A stretch of 64,000 nt of DNA from Azospirillum endophyticum (GTDB lineage: Bacteria; Pseudomonadota; Alphaproteobacteria; Azospirillales; Azospirillaceae), in contig NZ_JAENHM010000095.1 in the NCBI RefSeq assembly GCF_016595245.1, positions 46,933 through 110,932 on the forward strand. The letters are read 5' to 3'. The translations under genes and the position numbers were made by a program. Below the pieces are notes generated by a model. That model saw nothing but the letters and a program-made list of their open reading frames with translations, was not told the DNA's origin and ran no database searches. Positions 1 to 10,500 of this stretch are shown piece after piece; position 1 is the first letter of the stretch, and each line of letters begins with the position of its first letter.

Positions 1-188
1 AAGGGCCGCTCACTACCAGAGGATGTATTTCCTTCGCGGATGCGAGATCTGTGCATGCCGTAGCGCCTTCGCGGGGATGACGGCCGAGAGAGGTCCATAA
101 AAGCTTACAAACTCCGACCCGCGAGCGCCCTTCTCTCCCGATGCGGGGGAAGGGCTCCGTCCTTTCCGAATGATCCGAAAGCCACCCG

Positions 189-1261
<1,073 letters not shown>

Positions 1262-1265
<4 letters not shown>

Positions 1266-2113
1266 TCCGCCGCGCCCCGCGCAGCCTTGCCGAACACGCG
1301 CCGATCCTGTTCCCGGCGCTGATGCTGATCGTCTTCTTCGTCATCCCCTTCGGGCTGATGATCGCGGTCAGCGTCGCCCGCCGGATTCCGGGCGGCTTCT
1401 ACGAGCCCGACTTCGTCTTCGCCAATTACGAACGCTTCCTCACCGCCTTCTTCGGCGGGGTGCTGTCCTTCTCGCTGGAGCTGGCGGCCCTGGTGGCGGC
1501 GGTGGCGGTCGGCATCGGCTTTCCCTTCACCTACCGGTTGGCCCGGCTGCCGCGGGCGGCCCAGGTGCGCTGGCTGGTCTTCCTGCTGTCGATCCTGTCG
1601 CTGTCGGAGGTGATCATCGGCTTCGCCTGGTCGACCCTGCTGTCGCGCACCGCCGGCATCACCAACCTGCTGGTGGCGGTCGGCCTGATGGCGGAGCCGC
1701 AATCGCTGTCGCCCAGCTTCGGCGCGCTGCTGGCCGGCATGGTCTACCAGGCCTTCCCCTACACCGTGCTGGTTCTCTACCCGGCGCTCGCCCGGCTCGA
1801 CCCGGCCCTGGTGGAGGCGTCGCGGACGCTGGGCGCCTCGCCGGTGAAGGCCTTCTTCACCGTGGTGGTGCCGTCCCAGCGCAACACCATCGTGGCGACC
1901 CTGATCATGGCCTTCGTCTTCGCGCTCGGCTCCTACCTGCTGCCGCAGCTTCTCGGCCGGCCGCAGCACTGGACCCTGTCGGTGCTGATCACCGATCAGG
2001 CGATCTATCAATCCAACATGCCGTTCGCCGCGGCGATGGCGGTCTTCCTGGTGCTGGTCAGTCTGGCGCTGGTCGGGCTCGCCCTGCTCGCCGGACGCAA
2101 GGAGGAGGCATGA
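1262..2113 (+). CDS. ABC importer permease, PotB type
   Basis: This 283-residue inner-membrane permease has about six hydrophobic segments. It carries the cytoplasmic EAA loop (VEASRTLGASPVKAF) that docks on the ATPase, at about residues 182-196. Length and loop sequence fit the PotB/HisM branch of BPD_transp_1 permeases. It overlaps its neighbours by 4 bases on each side, so the ATPase and the two permeases form one transcription unit. The substrate cannot be read from the sequence. Confidence 0.92.
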
Positions 2114-2910
2114 TGCCGCGCTGGTTCCACAGCCTGCTGGCCGGGCTGGTCGGCCTCGTCCTGGCGGCGCCGATCCTGGTGGTGGCGGGGGTCTCGCTGA
2201 ACGCCAAGCGCTCGCTCGACTTCCCGCCCAAGGGCCTGTCGCTGGCCTGGTATGCCGAGATCTTCACCGATCCCGGCTGGCGCGGCGCGCTGATCACCAG
2301 CCTGGTGGTGGCCGTCCTCTCGGCGGCGCTGGCGGTCGCCATCGCCTTTCCGCTGGCCTGGTTCATCTGGCGCTGGCGGGCGCCCTGGGCGCGGGCGTTC
2401 GAGGTGCTGGGCATGACGCCCTTCATCCTGCCGCCGGTGATCACCGCGCTGGGGTTCCTCAGCTTCTGGGCGACCTTCGACCAGTATGGCGAGCCGTGGA
2501 CGGTGGTGGTCAGCCATGCCGTCTTCTTCGTCACGCTGCCGCTGGTCACCCTGTCGCTCGGCTTCGGCGCGGTGGACCGCAGCTATGTCGAGGCCGCCTC
2601 GACCATGGGGGCCGACGACCGCACCGTGCTGCGGACGGTGGTGATGCCGCTGGTGCGGCCCTACGTGATCTCCGGCTTCGCCTTCGCCTTCGTGCTGTCG
2701 CTCAACGAGTACATCGTCGCCTACATGGTCGCCGGCTTCACGCTGGAGACGCTGCCGATCAAGATCTTCAACGCCCTGCGCTACGGCTACACGCCGACCA
2801 TGGCCTCCGTGACCGTGCTGTTCGTGCTGCTGACCGCGGCCGTGTTCGGGCTGATCGCCCGGTTCGGCGACCTGCCGCGCCTGCTGGGCGCCTGGGTGCG
2901 GCAAGACTGA
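2110..2910 (+). CDS. ABC importer permease, PotC type
   Basis: This 266-residue second permease pairs with the preceding PotB-like subunit. It has an N-terminal membrane anchor, about six transmembrane stretches and an EAA loop (VEAASTMGADDRTVL) at about residues 157-171. Most PotC-like proteins are 260-270 residues, so it looks intact. It starts inside the stop of the previous gene. It is followed after 25 bases by the ureohydrolase, preceded by an AGGAGA ribosome site, which points to a common operon. Confidence 0.92.
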   Translation: MMPRWFHSLLAGLVGLVLAAPILVVAGVSLNAKRSLDFPPKGLSLAWYAEIFTDPGWRGALITSLVVAVLSAALAVAIAFPLAWFIWRWRAPWARAFEVLGMTPFILPPVITALGFLSFWATFDQYGEPWTVVVSHAVFFVTLPLVTLSLGFGAVDRSYVEAASTMGADDRTVLRTVVMPLVRPYVISGFAFAFVLSLNEYIVAYMVAGFTLETLPIKIFNALRYGYTPTMASVTVLFVLLTAAVFGLIARFGDLPRLLGAWVRQD

Positions 2911-2935
2911 CCTTCCGACAGGAGAGTGTTTCCAA

Positions 2936-3988
2936 ATGATCGATCCGGACAAGCTCAACCGTCTGCGCGAGAAATACAGCGGCAGCGGCGGCGCCGACAT
3001 CCACTCGCCGGAATTCCAGCGCGTCGCCGCCCTGCAGTTCTCCGCGGGGGGACGACGGACCCAGCCCTTCGCCGGGGTGTCGACCCTGCTCGATGCGCCG
3101 TACCGGCCGGATGCCCCCGAACTGCCGGACTTCGGCGGGCTGGAGCTGGCGCTGATCGGCGTGCCGATGGATCTGGGGGTGACCAACCGTGCCGGCGCCC
3201 GCTTCGGCCCGCGCGCCCTGCGGACGATCGAGCGGATCGGCCCCTACGAGCATGTGCTGCGGATGGTTCCGTCGGCGGCTTGCCGGCTGGCCGACGTCGG
3301 CGACGTGCCGCTGTCCAGCCGCTTCAGCCTGGAGGCCTGCCACCGCGACATCGAGAGCTTCTATGGGAAGGTGATGGATGCCGGGGTGATCCCGCTGTCG
3401 GTCGGCGGCGACCATTCGATCAGCCAGTCGATCCTGAAGGCAGTGGGGCGGGAACGGCCGGTCGGCATGATCCATTTCGACGCCCATTGCGATACCGGCG
3501 GCCCTTACGAGGGCTCCAAGTTCCACCATGGCGGCCCGTTCCGCCAAGCGGTTCTGGACGGCGTTCTCGACCCGGAACGCACGGTGCAGATCGGCATCCG
3601 CGGCAGCACCGAGTTCCTCTGGGAGTTTTCCTATGACTCCGGCATGACGGTGATCCATGCCGAGGAGATGGCGCAGCGCGGCATTCCCGCGGTGATCGAG
3701 CAGGCCCGCCGGGTGGTCGGCGACGGGCCGGTCTATGTCTCGTTCGACGTGGACTGCCTCGACCCGGTGTTCGCTCCGGGCACCGGCACGCCGGAAGTCG
3801 GCGGGCTGACCACGCGGGAAGCGGTCGAACTCCTGCGCGGGCTGGCTGGCCTGGACGTCGTCGGCGGCGACGTGGTGGAGGTGGCGCCCCAATACGACGC
3901 CAACACCACCACCGCCCTGGCCGGCGCGCAGATGCTGTTCGAGATCCTGTGCCTCGCCGCCATGGCGCTCGACCGGCGGCGGGGCTGA
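2936..3988 (+). CDS. ureohydrolase (agmatinase / guanidino-acid hydrolase family)
   Basis: This 350-residue binuclear metal enzyme would release urea from a guanidino compound. The family motifs are complete: GGDHS at about residues 157-161, DAHCD at about 181-185 and FDVDCLDP at about 269-276, which supply the His and Asp manganese ligands. The segment after DAHCD (KFHHGGPFRQAV) resembles guanidinobutyrase or guanidinopropionase proteins as much as agmatinase, so the substrate is left open. Its position behind a Pot-type importer suggests that the transporter brings in the substrate. Nickel-dependent guanidine hydrolases belong to the same superfamily and cannot be excluded. Confidence 0.9.
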   Translation: MIDPDKLNRLREKYSGSGGADIHSPEFQRVAALQFSAGGRRTQPFAGVSTLLDAPYRPDAPELPDFGGLELALIGVPMDLGVTNRAGARFGPRALRTIERIGPYEHVLRMVPSAACRLADVGDVPLSSRFSLEACHRDIESFYGKVMDAGVIPLSVGGDHSISQSILKAVGRERPVGMIHFDAHCDTGGPYEGSKFHHGGPFRQAVLDGVLDPERTVQIGIRGSTEFLWEFSYDSGMTVIHAEEMAQRGIPAVIEQARRVVGDGPVYVSFDVDCLDPVFAPGTGTPEVGGLTTREAVELLRGLAGLDVVGGDVVEVAPQYDANTTTALAGAQMLFEILCLAAMALDRRRG

Positions 3989-4085
3989 GCCGGCGGACGT
4001 CGAGCCGGGCCGGCGTGACAGTGGAAATTGCCTGTTCAAATCGGCCCGGCTTTCGGGAAAACTCCATTCCGCCAAGGAGGCCCGA

Positions 4086-4709
4086 ATGTACATTCCCCCT
4101 GCGTTCCGCGAAACCGACCTGCCGTTCATCCAGGAGACGATGCGGGCCGCCGGGCTCGCCAATCTGGTGACGGCCACCGCCGACGGATTGCTCTGCACGC
4201 CGCTACCCTTGTTCCTCGACGCCGGCGAAGGGGAGATGGGCACGCTCTACGGACACGTGGCGAAGGCCAACCCGCACTGGAAAGCGGAGCCGGTGGGCGA
4301 GGCCTTGGCGATCTTCATGGGACCGGACGCCTATGTCACCCCGTCCTGGTACGAGGGCAAGGCGCTCGACGGAAAGGTCGTTCCGACCTGGAACTACGTG
4401 GCGATCCACAGCTACGGCCCGGTGGAGTTCTTTCACGAGGCCGACCGGCTTCTTTCGGTCGTCACCCGCCTGACCGATCGTCACGAGTCGTCGCGGTCCC
4501 GACCCTGGGCCGTCGGCGATGCCCCTGCCGATTTCATCCAGGCGCAGTTGCGGGGCATCGTCGGCGTGAGGCTGCCCATCACCCGCATCGATGCCAAGCG
4601 GAAGATGAGCCAGAACCGCAAGGCGGAGGACAGGGCGGCGGTGAAGGAGGGACTCTCGGCAAGCGCCGACGCCGGGGACCGCCAAGCCGCCGCCTTGATC
4701 CCTGTGTGA
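4086..4709 (+). CDS. FMN-binding PaiB-family protein (putative negative regulator)
   Basis: This 207-residue protein begins MYIPPAFRE and has the FMN-binding split-barrel signature of the PaiB family, including GHVAKANPHW near residue 56 and a PTWNYVAIH segment near residue 100. Family members bind FMN and are annotated as transcriptional regulators of protease and sporulation genes in Bacillus, but in Proteobacteria the role is mostly unknown. A good AGGAGG site sits 6 bases before the ATG. It follows the ureohydrolase by about 100 bases in the same direction and faces the tetR-like gene. Confidence 0.85.
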   Translation: MYIPPAFRETDLPFIQETMRAAGLANLVTATADGLLCTPLPLFLDAGEGEMGTLYGHVAKANPHWKAEPVGEALAIFMGPDAYVTPSWYEGKALDGKVVPTWNYVAIHSYGPVEFFHEADRLLSVVTRLTDRHESSRSRPWAVGDAPADFIQAQLRGIVGVRLPITRIDAKRKMSQNRKAEDRAAVKEGLSASADAGDRQAAALIPV

Positions 4710-4778
4710 CTTGATCCGGGTTTGACGCCGGTCCGCACCGTCGGTGTCGGGCGCGAGGGCGCGGTGGAGGGGGACCGG

Positions 4779-5378
4779 TCAACCGCGGTCCGGCAATCCG
4801 CCCGGCTTGCGCGGATGGCCGCTGACCAGGGCATGGGCGGCCTGCCCGGCATCCTCGAACCAGCTGGCGTCGCGATGCACCAGCGAGGCGGAAAAGGCGC
4901 CGTCGAGCAGCAGCAGGATCCGGCGCGCGAGGGCCTGGGGGCTTTCGAAACCGGCGAGCTCCAGCTCGCCGGCGAGCCATGAGGCGAAGGCGCTCTTGTG
5001 GCGTGCGCCGATCTTCACCGCGGGATGGCCCGGCAGGGCGGCCAGTTCGGCCGTCGTGCGCAGGAAGCCGCAGCCCTTCCATTTCGGGTGGCGCGCGCTG
5101 CGCGCGAGGCCGGCGAAGATGGCGGCCACCTTTTCCCCGGCCCCGCCCTCGGCCCCGGCGAACCAGCTCGCCATCTGCTTCAGGTTGGGCTGGTCGCGCG
5201 CGTCGAGATAGGCGGCGACGAGTTCGTCCTTGCTCTCGAAATGATAGTAGAGCGTGCGCTTGGTGACGCCCGCCTTCTCGGCGACGGCATCGACGCTGAC
5301 GCGGCCGATCCCCTCCGCATAGAAGAGCTTGGAGGCGGCCTGGACGATCCGGCCGCGGGTGTCCGCGTATCGTGGCAT
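4779..5378 (-). CDS. TetR-family transcriptional repressor
   Basis: This 199-residue regulator has an N-terminal helix-turn-helix (VSVDAVAEKAGVTKRTLYYHF) at about residues 27-47 and an all-helical ligand-binding C-terminal half. I placed the start at MPRYADTRG rather than at an upstream in-frame ATG, because the longer form would run through a strong operator palindrome at 5388-5411. It is divergent from the crotonase/DUF1330 operon, with the palindrome in the shared region. Repression of both itself and that operon is likely. The inducer is unknown and may be an acyl-CoA or an aromatic compound. Confidence 0.9.
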   Translation of the reverse strand: MPRYADTRGRIVQAASKLFYAEGIGRVSVDAVAEKAGVTKRTLYYHFESKDELVAAYLDARDQPNLKQMASWFAGAEGGAGEKVAAIFAGLARSARHPKWKGCGFLRTTAELAALPGHPAVKIGARHKSAFASWLAGELELAGFESPQALARRILLLLDGAFSASLVHRDASWFEDAGQAAHALVSGHPRKPGGLPDRG

Positions 5379-5387
5379 GGCGACGAA

Positions 5388-5411
5388 AGTATACCGTACA
5401 GTGAGTATACT
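5388..5411. promoter_or_regulatory. TetR operator palindrome
   Basis: AGTATAC and GTATACT form a perfect inverted repeat separated by 10 bases. The site lies 9 bases from the tetR-like start codon and 66 bases from the crotonase start. Its placement between divergent genes is the classical TetR arrangement. Binding by the neighbouring regulator is inferred. Confidence 0.75.
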
Positions 5412-5477
5412 CAAGCGGCCCCGGCGGCCATCCTGAACTCCTCACCGACGAACTCACCGAGGAAGGAAAAGCCGATC

Positions 5478-6287
5478 ATGACCGAGTGTGTCCTGAAGCA
5501 GGTCGACGGGGCGGTCGCGACGCTGACGCTCAACCGTCCGGAAAAGCTCAATGCCCTGAATTACGAGACCATCGACACCCTGCTCGCCGCCCTCGACGGG
5601 ATCGAGGACGACGGCCGGGTGCGCGGGGTGATCCTCACCGGAACGGGGCGTGCCTTCTCCGCCGGCGGCGACATCCCCGAATTCTCGGGCTCCGTGGCCC
5701 GGAGCCCGGAGGCCGCGCTCCGTGACTTCGTGGCGCGCGGCCAGCGGCTCACCGCCCGCATCGAGGCGTTCCGCAAGCCCATCCTGGTGGCGGTCAACGG
5801 CCTCGCCTATGGCGGCGGCTGCGAAGTGACGGAAGCGGCCCCGCTCGCCATCGCCAGCGACCGCGCCGTCTTCGCCAAACCCGAGATCCGCCTGGGCATG
5901 CCCCCGACCTTCGGCGGCACCCAGCGCCTGTCGCGGCTGGCCGGGCGCAAGCGCGCCATGCAGCTGCTGCTCACCGGCGAGACCTTTTCACCGGACCGGG
6001 CGCTGGAGCTGGGGCTCGTCAATGCGGTCGTTCCGCACGAGGAACTGCTGCCGGCGGCGCGGGCGCTGCTGGAGCGCATCCTCGTCCATTCCCCGCTCGC
6101 CGTCGCCACCATCCTCACCGCGGTCACCAGGGGCCTCAATCTGCCGATCACCGAAGGTCTGCTGGTGGAGGCCGAGCAGTTCGCCCGGATGGCGCCGACC
6201 GCCGACCTGCGCGAGGGGCTCGATTCCTGGATCGCCCGGCGGCATCCCATTTATCCCGGCACCTGGTCCTCCGTCGTCGGGAGCTGA
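5478..6287 (+). CDS. enoyl-CoA hydratase/isomerase (crotonase) family protein
   Basis: This 269-residue crotonase is expected to act on a CoA thioester. The first oxyanion-hole segment is FSAGGDIPEF. The second is the YGGGCEVTEA region, whose Glu matches the first catalytic Glu of mitochondrial hydratase. KPEIRLGMPPTFGG carries the second Glu. The start is the ATG 10 bases after a GAGGAAGG site; the frame is open far upstream but overlaps the tetR promoter, so a longer form is unlikely. It is followed after 3 bases by the DUF1330 gene and is probably controlled by the divergent TetR protein. The exact substrate is unknown. Confidence 0.9.
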   Translation: MTECVLKQVDGAVATLTLNRPEKLNALNYETIDTLLAALDGIEDDGRVRGVILTGTGRAFSAGGDIPEFSGSVARSPEAALRDFVARGQRLTARIEAFRKPILVAVNGLAYGGGCEVTEAAPLAIASDRAVFAKPEIRLGMPPTFGGTQRLSRLAGRKRAMQLLLTGETFSPDRALELGLVNAVVPHEELLPAARALLERILVHSPLAVATILTAVTRGLNLPITEGLLVEAEQFARMAPTADLREGLDSWIARRHPIYPGTWSSVVGS

Positions 6288-6290
6288 CCG

Positions 6291-6725
6291 ATGGAAGGCC
6301 ATACCAGCTTCACCAGGCAGACCCTCGACGCGTTCCGGGCCGCCGACCGTCCCGGGCCGGTGCACATGCTCAATCTCATCCGCCTGCGGGAGTGGGCCGT
6401 CTATGAGGACGGCCAGGATGCCGCCGGGCGGGCCGTCACCGGTCTCGAGGCCTATCAGGCCTACGGCCGGCTGAGCGCACCGGTTCTGGCCGAGCTCGGC
6501 GGGCGCATCCTGTGGCGCGGAGGGTTCGAGCTTTCGCTGGTCGGGCCGCCGGATGCCGTATGGGACATCGCCTTCATCGCCGAATATCCGAGCCCGGCGG
6601 CGTTCGTGGCGATGCTCCGCGACCCGCGCTACCGCGAGGCGATGGCGCACCGGCAGGCGGGCGTCGCCGACAGCCGGCTCATCCGCTGCTCCGCCTTGCC
6701 GCCCGGAACCGGCTTCGCCGGCTGA
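6291..6725 (+). CDS. DUF1330 family protein
   Basis: This 144-residue protein has the dimeric alpha-beta barrel pattern of the DUF1330 family: VHMLNLIRLREWA near residue 24, a YGRLSAPVLAELGG segment near 60 and AEYPSPAAFVAMLRDPRY near 98. The family has no firm biochemical role, although related ferredoxin-like barrels include monooxygenases and isomerases. It starts 3 bases after the crotonase stop, so the two are co-expressed and probably act in one short pathway under the TetR repressor. Confidence 0.85.
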   Translation: MEGHTSFTRQTLDAFRAADRPGPVHMLNLIRLREWAVYEDGQDAAGRAVTGLEAYQAYGRLSAPVLAELGGRILWRGGFELSLVGPPDAVWDIAFIAEYPSPAAFVAMLRDPRYREAMAHRQAGVADSRLIRCSALPPGTGFAG

Positions 6726-6730
6726 CCGGA

Positions 6731-6958
6731 TCAGAACAGCGGAAGCTGGATCTTTCCACCGTCGTCGGCGTGGCGCCGCGCCGCCAGGACGGCAGCCTCC
6801 TGGGCTCCGCCCTGGCTGCGCGCCCGCCCGCTGGCGATCTGCTCGCCGGCCACGGTCACCACCCATGTCCAGCAATCCGGGCGCCAAGTCACGGCGAGCT
6901 CGCAGCCATGGATGCGGGTGACGGCGTGACGAACGGACCAAAGCGGGGACTGGTGCAT
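6731..6958 (-). CDS. small hypothetical protein
   Basis: This is a 75-residue product with a plausible TGAGG ribosome site about 6 bases before the ATG. The sequence has a beta-rich middle (CELAVTWRPDCWTWVVTV) followed by an Ala-rich helix (GGAQEAAVLAARRHADDGG) and ends QLPLF. I recognise no family. It is convergent with the DUF1330 gene with 5 bases between stops. Codon use is typical of the region, which favours a real gene. Confidence 0.5.
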   Translation of the reverse strand: MHQSPLWSVRHAVTRIHGCELAVTWRPDCWTWVVTVAGEQIASGRARSQGGAQEAAVLAARRHADDGGKIQLPLF

Positions 6959-7577
6959 CGAGGCCTCAATGAAGCGTGATCGGTATCCGGCATCCGACGC
7001 AGGGTCGCGACGCCGCGCGTTTCCGCAGTGCCGGCTGGCTTGGGTCGGGAAAGGCGATCCCGGGAAAGTCGAAGCAGTCGCTTCAGGCAGGGTCGTCGGC
7101 GGGAGCCGCAGCCAGGGCGCCAGGGGCGCCTTGCCGATTGTCCTGGAGGTTTGCCGGAATCGCCATCGTCTCCGAGAAGCTTTCGACCGCGGGACCGAGC
7201 TTGAGCAGCGGTGCCTGTCCGTACCAGCTTTCCGCCTGTTCGGCAATCGGACCGACAGTCAGTGTCGGCAGTGCCACCCCTTTCCCGCCCACGACCCTCT
7301 CGAACCACGATCCCGAGCCGTCGTCGCGGGATCGAAGCCGGAGCATCGCTCCCCGCGAAGGCGGCCGTTCCAGGGACATGGAGCGGCACCGGCGGCAATG
7401 GAGAAGGGGATCTGGGAAACATTGAAATTGTTGAAATTTTTCCGAATTGGCCGCTGTGGCCGCGACACCCCCATGCCGGTTGCATTTTGCCGTTGGCGTC
7501 GTGTTTTGGTATTGCCCCGACCGAAATAATGGATTAGGCACTGAGCAATATTGCTATCTTCGATTGGTTGGAAAATT
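6959..7577. other. mostly non-coding stretch upstream of the autotransporter
   Basis: About 620 bases hold only one weak minus-strand frame (7083-7346). From about 7420 the GC content drops, and a 9-base near-tandem repeat (TTGAAATTG, TTGAAATTT) occurs at 7422-7439. This AT-rich part is the likely promoter region of the autotransporter gene. I see no convincing -35/-10 pair, terminator or RNA. Confidence 0.5.
7083..7346 (-). CDS. possible small hypothetical protein
   Basis: This is a frame of 87 residues starting MLRLRSRDDGSGSW behind a GGGGAG stretch that lies rather close to the ATG. It has a mixed, protein-like composition (WFERVVGGKGVALP, SWYGQAPLLKLGP) unlike the Arg/Pro-rich antisense frames around it. 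No family is recognised. It could be a small gene or a remnant; a chance frame is not excluded. Confidence 0.33.
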   Translation of the reverse strand: MLRLRSRDDGSGSWFERVVGGKGVALPTLTVGPIAEQAESWYGQAPLLKLGPAVESFSETMAIPANLQDNRQGAPGALAAAPADDPA

Positions 7578-10500
7578 ATGCGCGCCAGAACCTGCAATGG
7601 TACCGCCCATCGCCGCCGACGGCTGTTGTCCGGCCTGCCGGAAGCGGTTGCCCTGGTGTCCGGAGGCGTCGGGATCAGTCTGGCGATGGCGGGATCAGCG
7701 CAGGCCCAGTCCCAGTCGGTTACGATATCGGCGAACCGGAGCTCGACCTACACGATCGCTCCGGGGATCACGGACCTTACGATCGCCGACGGGGTGACGG
7801 CGAACGCGACGTCCGGCGCCGTCATTCTGGGAAACGGCACGACGACGGCCGGTGCCACCGTGACCAATCTCGGAATGATCGGGAATAGTTCCCCCGAGCC
7901 CGCCACCGGTATCCAGTTTCAGAACAGCGGCACGGTCATCAACAGCGGTTACATATTCGCAACCAGCGGCATCGTGCTCGAGCAGGGCGGTTACGTCGAA
8001 AACACCGGGACGATGGGGGGGAACTCCGCGAACGCTGTCGGTGTTCGGCTTCAGAATGGTGGCACCGTCATCAACCGAGGATTGTCGAATCAGATTCTGA
8101 ATGGAATCCTGCTCGACCAGGGCGGCTATGTCGAGAATTCCGGAACGCTCACCTCTGCGAACGGGGTGACCGTTCGGATCGGCGGTGCGGGAACCTTCGT
8201 GAATTCCGGCTCGCTGCTTTCGTCGAACGACAGCGGCGTCTCGATGGGCGGCGCGGGCGTGGTGACCAACGACAGCTACCTTGAGGCCGCGGTCACCGGC
8301 GTCGTCCTGGACGCCGGCGGGACCGTGACCAATAGCGGGCGCCTCATCGGCGGGACCACCGGCGTCGTTTTGAGCGCCGGCGGGACGGTGATCAATCACG
8401 GTACGATCACCAATCGGAACGGCAACCCCTTTACCGGCGTCAGCCTGAGTGCCGGCGGGACGGTGGTCAATTACGGCACGATCAAGGGGGCGAATGGCGG
8501 GAGCGCCGTCCAGTTCAGCGCGACCGGCGGCACGCTGAAGCTGGAGACCGGCTCCGTCCTGATCGGCACGGTCGTCGGGGGCGGCAACGGTTCCCTTGTC
8601 CTTGAAGGGACGGGCACCCTGCCGAACACGGTCACCGGGATGGCGGACCTGAGCATGGCCGGCACGTCCTGGACGCTTTCGGGCTCGGCCACCGCCGCCA
8701 GCACCACGCTGCAGTCGGGCAGCCTGCTGGTGACGGGCGCGCTGATCTCGTCGGGCGGCGTCCAGGTCGGCAGCGGCGCCACTCTCGGCGGTGCCGCCGG
8801 GACCGTCACCGGCGACGTCACGGTCCAGTCCGGGGGAACGCTCCGGCCCGGAAGTTCGGGGGCGCCCGGCACCCTGACCATCACGGGGAACTACACCCAG
8901 CAGAGCGGCGGCACGCTGGCGATCGCCAACACCGCCACCACCTCGTCCACGGTCGCGGTCACGGGGACGGCGACGCTGAACGGGGCGCTGTCCCTCGCGT
9001 CCGACGCAGGGACCTACACCAACAAGAACTTCGTCATCCTCACCGCGGGCAACGGGGTCACGGGATCGTTCAGTTCGGTCACCGACAGCCAGGCCGACGT
9101 CACGCCGACGGTCACCTTCGACACGGCGAACAACCGGCTCCAGGTGGTGCTGAACACCGTCTCCCCGTCACCACCGCCCCCGCCATCTCCTCCGTCACCA
9201 CCGCCGCCTCCGCCTCCTCCGGTGGTGGTGTCCCCGCCGGTGTCGCCGCCTCCGCCTCCGGTGGTGGTGTCGCCGTCTCCACCGCCGCCGCCCCCGCCTG
9301 GGGTCATCGACGGCAGCCAGCCCAGCTTCGGCAATTCCGACAGCGTTCTGCAGTCCAACCCGCTCGTCTTCGCCGGCGGCACGCTCAAGCCCACATCCCC
9401 GCTGCTTCTGTCCCAGCCGCTCACGATCATGGCGAACGGCGGCTTCATCACGCCCAACCGCAGCTCCGTGACGCTGACCGGCCCGGTAAGCGGCAGCGGC
9501 ACCCTGACGGTCTCGGGCGCCGGCACCGTCACCATCGGCGGCACGGTGTCGAACGGCGGCGGGCTGTCGGTGCGCGACGGCAGCACCCTCGCGCTTGACG
9601 GCGGCAGCCAGGTCAGCGCTCCCATCCTTCTGGCCGGGGGCAGCACGGCGACCGTCGGCGGGACCGTCTCGGGGTCCCTGACGGTGGAGGGAAACAGCGG
9701 CCTCACCGTCGCCGGCGGCGGGACGGTCACCGGTGCGCTCACCGTCGCCAGCGGTTCGGCCACCGTGGGCGGCGTCGTCGCCGCGCCGGTCTCGGTTGCC
9801 GGCGGCGGATCGCTGACCGTGGTCCAGGGCGGCGGCGTCGGCGGCACGGTGACGGCCTCCGGCGGCAGCGTCCTGGTCGCCGCCAACGGTATCATCAACG
9901 GCGCCGTCACCGCCAGCAACGGCGCCGGCATCACGGTGGACGGCGCCATCATGGCCCCGGTCACCGTCAGCGGCTCCACTCTGACGGTCAACGGCGGCGG
10001 CGGCACCGGTGCCGTCACCGTCGGCGGCGGCGGTTCGGTCACCGTCAACGGCACCGTTTCCGGTTCGGTGACGGCCGCGTCGGGCTCGGCGCTGGGGGGT
10101 GGCGGCACCATCCTCGGCGATGCGGCCGTCGCCGGCACGCTGTCGCCCGGCAACTCGCCGGGCGTGCTGACGGTGGGCGGGTCGGTGACGCTGGCCGGCA
10201 CCAGCGTCTATCGGGCCGAGATCGACGGCCCGACCGCCGGGACCGGCGCCGGCCATCACGACCGCGTGGCGGTCCAGGGCGGCTTCACCGCCGCCGGCAC
10301 GCTGACCCCGGTCCTGCGCGGGATCGGCGGCGACGCCTCCAACGGTTACACCGCCACGCTTGGCCGCAGCTACGCCATCGTCACCGCGGCCGGCGGCGTC
10401 CTGGGCGCTTTCGACCGCCTGGTGCAGCCGGCGGAGGGGCTGGCCGCCAATACCCGGTTCGACGTGCTGTACGACGCCGACTCCATCCGGCTGACGGTGA

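Noticed and set aside
4998..5477. N-terminal extension of the crotonase frame
   Set aside because: It lies antisense to the tetR-like gene and across its operator. A strong ribosome site supports the ATG at 5478.
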